This document shows positions 53,033 through 57,565 of a stretch of 57,565 nt of DNA, in pieces. Numbering within the stretch: position 1 is the stretch's first letter; the number at the start of each line of letters is the position of its first letter. The notes beneath the pieces were generated by a model. It did no database searches, was not told the DNA's origin, and saw only the letters and a program-made list of their open reading frames with translations. The stretch is taken from contig DMYW01000031.1 in assembly GCA_003482455.1 (NCBI GenBank), forward strand, positions 1-57,565, in the 5' to 3' direction. Both the position numbers and the translations under genes were made by a program. Source of the DNA: Rheinheimera sp. GTDB taxonomy: Bacteria; Pseudomonadota; Gammaproteobacteria; Enterobacterales; Alteromonadaceae.

Positions 53033-53061
53033 TTGCAGCAAACGCCGAACGCCCCTAATAT
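53033..53061 (+). promoter_or_regulatory. Promoter of the tRNA-fMet pair
   Basis: TTGCAG and TAATAT with a 17-base spacer, followed by a GC-rich discriminator (GCGCCTCGC) typical of stable-RNA promoters under stringent control; 18 bases before the first tRNA. Confidence 0.8.
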
Positions 53062-53079
53062 GCGCCTCGCAATGACGGA

Positions 53080-53156
<77 letters not shown>

Positions 53157-53239
53157 ACTTGCAATCTTCCTCACGGAATATTGAAGTTAACGTCTTGCAA
53201 ATCAATGAATTACCTCCACTGCTCAGGGGTAATTACGGA

Positions 53240-53316
<77 letters not shown>

Positions 53317-53351
53317 ACTTCGCTATCAATGCAAGTTGTTGATAGAAAAGA

Positions 53352-53376
53352 GAATCCCTTTAATAGGGATTTTTTT
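53352..53376 (+). terminator. Intrinsic terminator after the tRNA-fMet pair
   Basis: AATCCC / GGGATT stem with a TTTAATA-type loop and seven T. It marks the end of the core region. Confidence 0.85.
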
Positions 53377-53887
53377 ATACCCAAAATTCGTCGGCTGTGA
53401 CGGAACTGTGACGAAATCGCTCGTCGCACTCTCATTTTTACCCATTCCTTTGTACCGAAAATATCTAATTTTTGACCTTTAGGGGATTTTCCCCAGTCAC
53501 AAACTCTCGCACAAAATTCTGTGACAAAAACGAACCTTAAATGACGTTAATTGATCTGTAGTTGCATGTAGATACAGGGCATTTACTTGAATAAAAACAG
53601 CAGGATAGGGTGCTGAGGTTTTTAAATTCTGTTGTTTGGCGTTGTGCGGGTTTTGTGACGAATGAAGAAGTTAGAACGGTTTAAAAAATCAAACTTGCGT
53701 TGAGCTCGATCCTAAAAGATCTGTTGCTGTTGTCAAACTGCGCTATTAGCTATAGTTTAGTTAAATTAGGTACACGCGTTATTTCTTTTATTAAATTTCG
53801 ACATGTGTCTAATCATTTCAATCAGCATAGTTATTCGTCAGCGGCCAGCGTCTAACTGAGCTTATTACAGGCCAAGGAGATTCTAAA
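53377..53887. other. 511-bp interval without a supported gene, rich in TGTGAC motifs
   Basis: No open frame here looks like protein. The interval contains five TGTGAC motifs on one strand or the other (53396, 53407, 53496 reversed, 53520, 53654), two of them 11 bp apart, and a GGGGA-TTT-TCCCC hairpin at 53482-53494. It could hold arm-type sites of a lost or linked integrase, a regulator-binding region, or a non-coding RNA; none of these is proven. Confidence 0.5.
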
Positions 53888-54070
53888 TTGAAAAAGGCAT
53901 CCTTTTTATTTGTGACATCATCAATTTTTTGGACCACATTAAGTTTTGCGTCCCCATTAATGGAGCAATGGCGAGGTACAGGGGCTGATGCTGATAAGAT
54001 TTTCTGCAAGTATGGTGATGGTGAGGTAAAGGTTTTGCCTGGAAACCAAAACTGCCCTATGTCGAATTAA
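53888..54070 (+). CDS. Small secreted protein of unknown function
   Basis: 60 residues from TTG 53888, which has AAGGAG 8 bases upstream. The first ~21 residues form a clear signal peptide (KKASFLFVTSSIFWTTLSFA, cleavage after SFA); the mature peptide would be about 39 residues, polar, with two cysteines (CKYGDG and NQNC) that could form a disulfide in the periplasm. I do not recognise a family. It stands alone in the island-like region and is followed by a strong hairpin. Confidence 0.65.
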   Translation: MKKASFLFVTSSIFWTTLSFASPLMEQWRGTGADADKIFCKYGDGEVKVLPGNQNCPMSN

Positions 54071-54079
54071 ACCAACAAA

Positions 54080-54113
54080 AAGCACCTAGCTGCAGTTCGG
54101 CAGCTAGGTGCTT
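54080..54113. terminator. 14-bp perfect inverted repeat after the secreted-peptide gene
   Basis: AAGCACCTAGCTGC / GCAGCTAGGTGCTT with a 6-base loop. There is no T run on the right, but leftward it is followed by TTTTTG, so it is a better terminator for leftward transcription. It begins 10 bases after the stop codon and is probably also the 3' end of that mRNA. Confidence 0.65.
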
Positions 54114-54151
54114 ACAGTGGCTGGGTGTATTTGTATAAATGGAGAAAGTTA

Positions 54152-54472
54152 ATGGCAAATTCAAAGTCTGGCAGACACGTTTTTACCTTTGACGGTGGTG
54201 ACCAACTTACGACTATTGGCTGCACTTTTTTTGTTTCGTACCTTTATCACAGCTATATCGATCCTTCGCATAAAAATTGGGATTCAGTAAAGACGAAGAA
54301 ATCTCGTATCAGCACTATTGCCAGATCCAAGTGCTACTACCATGGCTGGTTAAATCAAATCGCGTCCATGAGTATTGCTAGATTGAATAAAAACACCTTG
54401 GGGTTGGATGGTTCGACGGTTAAAGCAATGGCACTGGCAATACAAAAGGCGTTAAGAGAGCCGTTAGTTTGA
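54152..54472 (+). CDS. Orphan protein of unknown function, 106 residues
   Basis: ATG 54152 has GGAGA 7 bases upstream; an ATG at 54125 would add nine residues. The product is basic and soluble-looking, with HVFTFDGGDQLTTIGCTFF near the start, a Lys/Ser-rich middle (KTKKSRISTIARSK) and a helical C-terminus (STVKAMALAIQKALRE). I recognise no domain. Frame length and the ribosome-binding site support a real gene. Confidence 0.5.
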   Translation: MANSKSGRHVFTFDGGDQLTTIGCTFFVSYLYHSYIDPSHKNWDSVKTKKSRISTIARSKCYYHGWLNQIASMSIARLNKNTLGLDGSTVKAMALAIQKALREPLV

Positions 54473-54638
54473 ATACCCAACTCACGGACAAGAGAAATCT
54501 TAATGTGACTTCACAAGCTAGTAAGCTTGCCAATTAGTGCGGGCTTTTAAGCTCTTGGTTTATGTTTACGTAATGGTTTTCAAATTGTTCGCCTGCTGCA
54601 AAACAGCTGGGTTGCGAATTTAAAAGGATGTAAAGACT

Positions 54639-55058
54639 ATGGAACAGGTCGTACAAAGCCAAGCAGAATCAACAAATTGCCCCGTCTGCGGTGTCAAGGT
54701 ATTACAAAGTAGGCTGCCTAAACACTTGCAAAAAGTGCATAGCCCTGCAGCAGAATTGCAAAGAATAACCCGAGAACAACGTGAAGCTGCAGAGCGGGAA
54801 GCCGGAAATGAACTAGTCCCTTGTTATGTCTGTAATCAGACGATGAGGCGCCGAAAATTAACGGCGCATCTGAAAAAAGCTCACCGAATTGGCTTAGCGC
54901 CTACGTTGAAAATGGGTAATGGCCCATCATTTGGCGAAGTTCTCAAAGCACTTGAAGCCAAACCCAGCAAAGCCAAAAAGGAGCTTCGCTCCACAGACCC
55001 CTTTGACTTAGGTTTAACGATCAGCGGGGGCGCTTTTGGTAACGGAAAACGCAGATAA
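54639..55058 (+). CDS. Protein with two C2H2-type zinc-finger motifs
   Basis: 139 residues. Two similar units are visible: CPVCGVKVLQSRLPKHLQKVH (residues about 14-34) and CYVCNQTMRRRKLTAHLKKAH (about 62-82), each C-x2-C-x12-H-x4-H, which is the spacing of a classical C2H2 finger. Between them is a charged helix (QREAAEREAG) and after them a basic, low-complexity tail. Such fingers are rare in bacteria; DNA or RNA binding is likely but not shown. AAAGGATG precedes the ATG. It is convergent with the HNH endonuclease, 22 bp stop to stop. Confidence 0.75.
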   Translation: MEQVVQSQAESTNCPVCGVKVLQSRLPKHLQKVHSPAAELQRITREQREAAEREAGNELVPCYVCNQTMRRRKLTAHLKKAHRIGLAPTLKMGNGPSFGEVLKALEAKPSKAKKELRSTDPFDLGLTISGGAFGNGKRR

Positions 55059-55080
55059 CCAACTCGCTGTTCTAATTGTT

Positions 55081-55806
55081 TTATAACCCAAAGTGAAAGC
55101 GCCGATGGCAATTCGGGCAAAGCGCCAGTGTATTTTCCACTGTGTCATCACCGCCATCTGCTAACCGTGTTTTGTGGTGTACTTCCAGATAAGGCAAGCC
55201 ATCACTTTTCTTCAAAAACGGCGCAGGCTGTTTACAATTTTCGCATACACCGTTTGCCCGAATTAAAGTTTCTGCCACCACATCCGGATTACGGATAAAC
55301 ACAGTCGACGTCACTTGCATTTGTTTTGGCTTTGTCGAAGCAGCTTTTAGGCGCTGCCGGCGAGCTTCAGGATTTGCTTGAAGTGAATCAACAACTTGCT
55401 GCTGAAAGGTTTTTTCAAGGTCTGCGTAGCGAGTGATTTCAAGGTGTTGTTGGTATTTTTCGACCACGCCACGTAGTTTATTCAGCTTACCTCGGCGCAA
55501 TCCTTCGAAATAGGTGATATGCAACGAAGTTGCTTGAACTGCATTTCGTAACGCGTCTAATCCAAATTGCCGTTCAATTTCGAAGAAGAAATAATCGACA
55601 GCATCAGCACTCATTGCCCGATGAAACACCTGACCGTTCATCATGCACTTAAAGTCATACATGTAGTCGCGAGCCGACGCCATATTCAGTGAATGTGTTT
55701 CACACAAGTAGTTAGAGCCTGCAGTCAGTGTGGTACGCCCCTGATAAAAATCGACAGCAACAGCAAAGGCTGCAGCGTATTGGTCTTTGGTAATTTTTCT
55801 GCTCAT
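55081..55806 (-). CDS. HNH endonuclease domain protein
   Basis: 241 residues. The C-terminal ~60 hold an HNH nuclease: CENCKQPAPF, the catalytic-histidine stretch YLEVHHKTRLADGGDD, NTLALCPNCHRRFH, with the two CxxC pairs that bind structural zinc. The N-terminal ~160 residues are an uncharacterised helical region, perhaps for target recognition or regulation. The layout resembles McrA-like and other defence-associated HNH proteins. It sits in the island next to hsdM and is divergent from it. Confidence 0.88.
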   Translation of the reverse strand: MSRKITKDQYAAAFAVAVDFYQGRTTLTAGSNYLCETHSLNMASARDYMYDFKCMMNGQVFHRAMSADAVDYFFFEIERQFGLDALRNAVQATSLHITYFEGLRRGKLNKLRGVVEKYQQHLEITRYADLEKTFQQQVVDSLQANPEARRQRLKAASTKPKQMQVTSTVFIRNPDVVAETLIRANGVCENCKQPAPFLKKSDGLPYLEVHHKTRLADGGDDTVENTLALCPNCHRRFHFGL

Positions 55807-56120
55807 GATTTTCCCTATCTAAAGTGTCCAACATTAACTCGCAGTGCAGCGAAATACTCGTTTTTTGCAGCTCGCTGAGTCGTCATATGTATTGTAAATA
55901 GACACCTTAACGCACACCCAATTTAGAAACAATGACATAAATGCTAACCAGATGAATAAGTTAGCCGCATTAAACCTGCAAAACCTCGCCCAATCCATAG
56001 CAACACCGCCATCTCTTCAGGTACTATTCCAGAAACGCATTTAAATCGCATGGCAGCGACTCAAGACAATTTCAGGGCTGCCAATGTTTTGCCACATCAC
56101 GTTGGTTGGGAATTAATCAT
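55807..56120. other. 314-bp interval between HNH gene and hsdM fragment
   Basis: No gene of credible length. A 30-codon frame (55952-56044) and, in another frame, a protein-like stretch from 56050 suggest remains of an older coding sequence. The hsdM promoter should lie here, but I see no clear -35/-10 pair. Confidence 0.4.
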
Positions 56121-56819
56121 ATGTCAGTATCTACAAACAACTTAGCTGCGGAATCTTGGGCTATTGCCGACTTACTCCGTGGTGATTTTAAGCAAAGCCA
56201 GTATGGCCGCATTATCCTGCCATTTTGTTTGTTGCGACGCTTAGAGTGTGTGCTGGCGCCGACTAAAGAGGCGGTACTGGCCAAGTTCGAAGAAATCAAA
56301 GCGCATAACCTGCCTGAAGAAACCCAAGAGAAAATGCTGCTTAGGGCAACCAACGGCCTGTCATTTTTCAACACATCAAAATTAGACCTCTCCAAGCTTG
56401 GTGAAACCGGCATTAAAGCCAACTTAGAAAACTACATTCAGGGCTTTTCCAAAGATGCGCGGGAAATTTTCGAGCACTTTAAGTTTATGGAGTTTGTTGG
56501 TCTACTCAACGATGCCAACCTGCTCTACAAAGTGGTGCAAAAAATCCGCACTATTGATTTAAGTCCAAGCGAAATTTCCAACCACGATATGGGCTTGGTG
56601 TTTGAAGAGCTGATCCGCCGTTTTGCGGAAGGCTCTAACGAAACGGCTGGTGAACACTTCACGCCGCGCGATATCGTGCACCTGACCACCTCCTTGGTGT
56701 TTTTAGAAGACGATGAAGCCCTTTCAAAACCCGGCATTATCCGAACCATATATGATCCTACAGCCGGCAAACGTTACATGCCATGCTTTAATAACACACC
56801 ATACATGTATCAGTGGTGA
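56121..56819 (+). pseudogene. hsdM: Type I restriction-modification methyltransferase subunit HsdM, truncated
   Basis: The first ~215 residues are a normal HsdM start: the HsdM_N helical domain (LAAESWAIADLLRGDFKQSQ, YGRIILPFCLLRRLE) and the beginning of the N6-adenine methyltransferase domain (VFEELIRRFAEGSNETAGEHFTPRDIVHL). The frame then loses all similarity exactly inside SAM motif I: a normal protein continues D-P-T-A-G-T-G-G, here it reads IYDPTAG-KRYMPCFNN and stops 16 residues on. Everything needed for catalysis after motif I (the NPPF motif) is missing, so the product cannot methylate DNA. The true start is ATG 56121; a TTG at 56106 is less likely. Confidence 0.9.
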
Positions 56820-56820
56820 C
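56766..56820. mobile_element. Probable left boundary of an element inserted in hsdM
   Basis: hsdM similarity ends at about 56766-56772 and a recombinase-like gene begins 117 bp later. Just inside is an imperfect palindrome: CACCA (56797) - TACATGTA - TGGTG (ending 56818), which could be a recombinase-binding site. The right boundary is outside the window. Confidence 0.55.
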
Positions 56821-56888
56821 AATTTAAATAGCTCTTTGCTCAGAAGTTGGTCTTTTCTGAACGGCATTGAGCCGTAGAAGGATATTTA

Positions 56889-57551
56889 ATGGCTAACATC
56901 GAGCACATTTATTATAAACCGCGTGACCCTGAAATATGTGAAAGCTCATTTTTATGGGTTGAATCAAGCCGAAAACAAATAAGAAATCTTCCTCAAATAA
57001 TTTGGAACGACAATACTCCTTGGGCTGAAGCCAACCTTTGGGCGCTTGAACAGGCAGCATCTTCTAAACGTGATCTTAAAACTGTCCGTTCAAACATGTC
57101 TCATTTACTCGCATATGCAAAGTGGCTAGAAGCCGAATCACTCGAATGGTGGCACTTTCCAGAACGAGAGAGCGAACGTTGCCTTATTCGGTTCCGAGGC
57201 GCTCTTATTGACGCTAGAACAAATAGTGAGTTAGCACCTAGTACAGTTTCACAGCGCATAGCTGCAGTGATTCGTTTTTACAAATGGATGCAATCTAGAA
57301 GGTTAATATCACCTGAATGGCCGATGTGGGAACAAAAGCTTGTAGGAGTTAAGCTAACAAATTCCTTTGGGCTTGAGCATACCATGCAGGTTGTGAGTTC
57401 TGATCTAGCGATCCCTAATAGAAAAGTTGCTGGGGCAATTGAACTTGAAGATGGGCTTCTTCCTGTAACTGTCGATGCAATGAAGAGAATATTAGAGCTA
57501 GCTAATAAATTTGCAACTGAAGAGCTTTCTTTGATGTTACAAATTGGCTGA
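56889..57551 (+). CDS. Tyrosine-recombinase-like protein, N-terminal region (possibly interrupted)
   Basis: 220 residues from ATG 56889 (GAAGGA 7 bases upstream). A SAM-like N-terminal DNA-binding domain is visible: helices around SHLLAYAKWLEAESLEWW and the characteristic STVSQRIAAVIRFYKWMQ, followed by VTVDAMKRILELANKFATEE, which usually leads into the catalytic domain. The frame stops (TGA 57549-57551) 14 bases before the window end, before any of the R-H-R-Y catalytic residues. Integrases are 300-400 residues, so the gene is truncated, frameshifted, or carries an internal stop. It appears more AT-rich by eye than the core genes. Confidence 0.7.
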   Translation: MANIEHIYYKPRDPEICESSFLWVESSRKQIRNLPQIIWNDNTPWAEANLWALEQAASSKRDLKTVRSNMSHLLAYAKWLEAESLEWWHFPERESERCLIRFRGALIDARTNSELAPSTVSQRIAAVIRFYKWMQSRRLISPEWPMWEQKLVGVKLTNSFGLEHTMQVVSSDLAIPNRKVAGAIELEDGLLPVTVDAMKRILELANKFATEELSLMLQIG

Positions 57552-57565
57552 GGTATCCCCAGAAG

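Overview
The window is chromosomal DNA of a gammaproteobacterium. Gene content and order (pyrD-zapC; ftsK-lolA-rarA-crcB-serS; tusDCB-tusE; divergent ppsR/ppsA; bioA divergent from bioBFCD; a 180-kDa NAD-glutamate dehydrogenase; class II DAHP synthase) fit the Alteromonadales, and a Rheinheimera/Alishewanella-like organism is my best guess. This rests on recognising protein families, not on a database search, so the genus is not settled.

Positions 1-53,316 are dense core genome. In order they hold: NAD-GDH (5' end outside the window), pyrD, zapC, an acyltransferase and DUF2960; a DUF192 lipoprotein; alanine dehydrogenase divergent from lrp; ftsK-lolA-rarA-crcB-serS and a small membrane protein; the tRNA-2-thiolation genes tusD, tusC, tusB and tusE facing them; yccA; tRNA-Ser(UGA); sppA divergent from fadH; the glycogen pair glgC-glgA; a YdjA nitroreductase; asnS; a small membrane protein; the complete biotin ring-assembly set bioA / bioBFCD; a SYLF lipoprotein; a TIGR02647 protein; a moxR-DUF58-transglutaminase operon; a low-molecular-weight phosphatase; class II DAHP synthase; panE; ppsR/ppsA; an ADP-ribosylglycohydrolase-like protein; an NhaC-type antiporter; pxpB-pxpC; dacB; an RsmB/NOP RNA methyltransferase; and two identical initiator tRNA-Met genes. 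Most transcription units end in clear intrinsic terminators.

Beyond the second tRNA-fMet (about 53,380 to the end) the character changes. Coding density falls, the genes are small and mostly unfamiliar, and mobility and defence functions appear. There is a small secreted peptide, an orphan 106-aa protein, a protein with two C2H2-type zinc knuckles, an HNH endonuclease convergent with it, a type I restriction methyltransferase (hsdM) cut off inside its SAM-binding motif, and a tyrosine-recombinase-like N-terminal region next to the break. This looks like a tRNA-associated island in which a restriction-modification locus was interrupted by another element. The same region has an unusual concentration of TGTGAC motifs.

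Other points worth a second look are a candidate CsrA site and nested hairpin in the glgC leader, a repeat and palindrome just after the ppsA promoter, a 14-bp palindrome between ald and lrp, a hairpin covering one possible start of the small gene after serS, and an ADP-ribosylglycohydrolase homologue that has lost an expected metal ligand.
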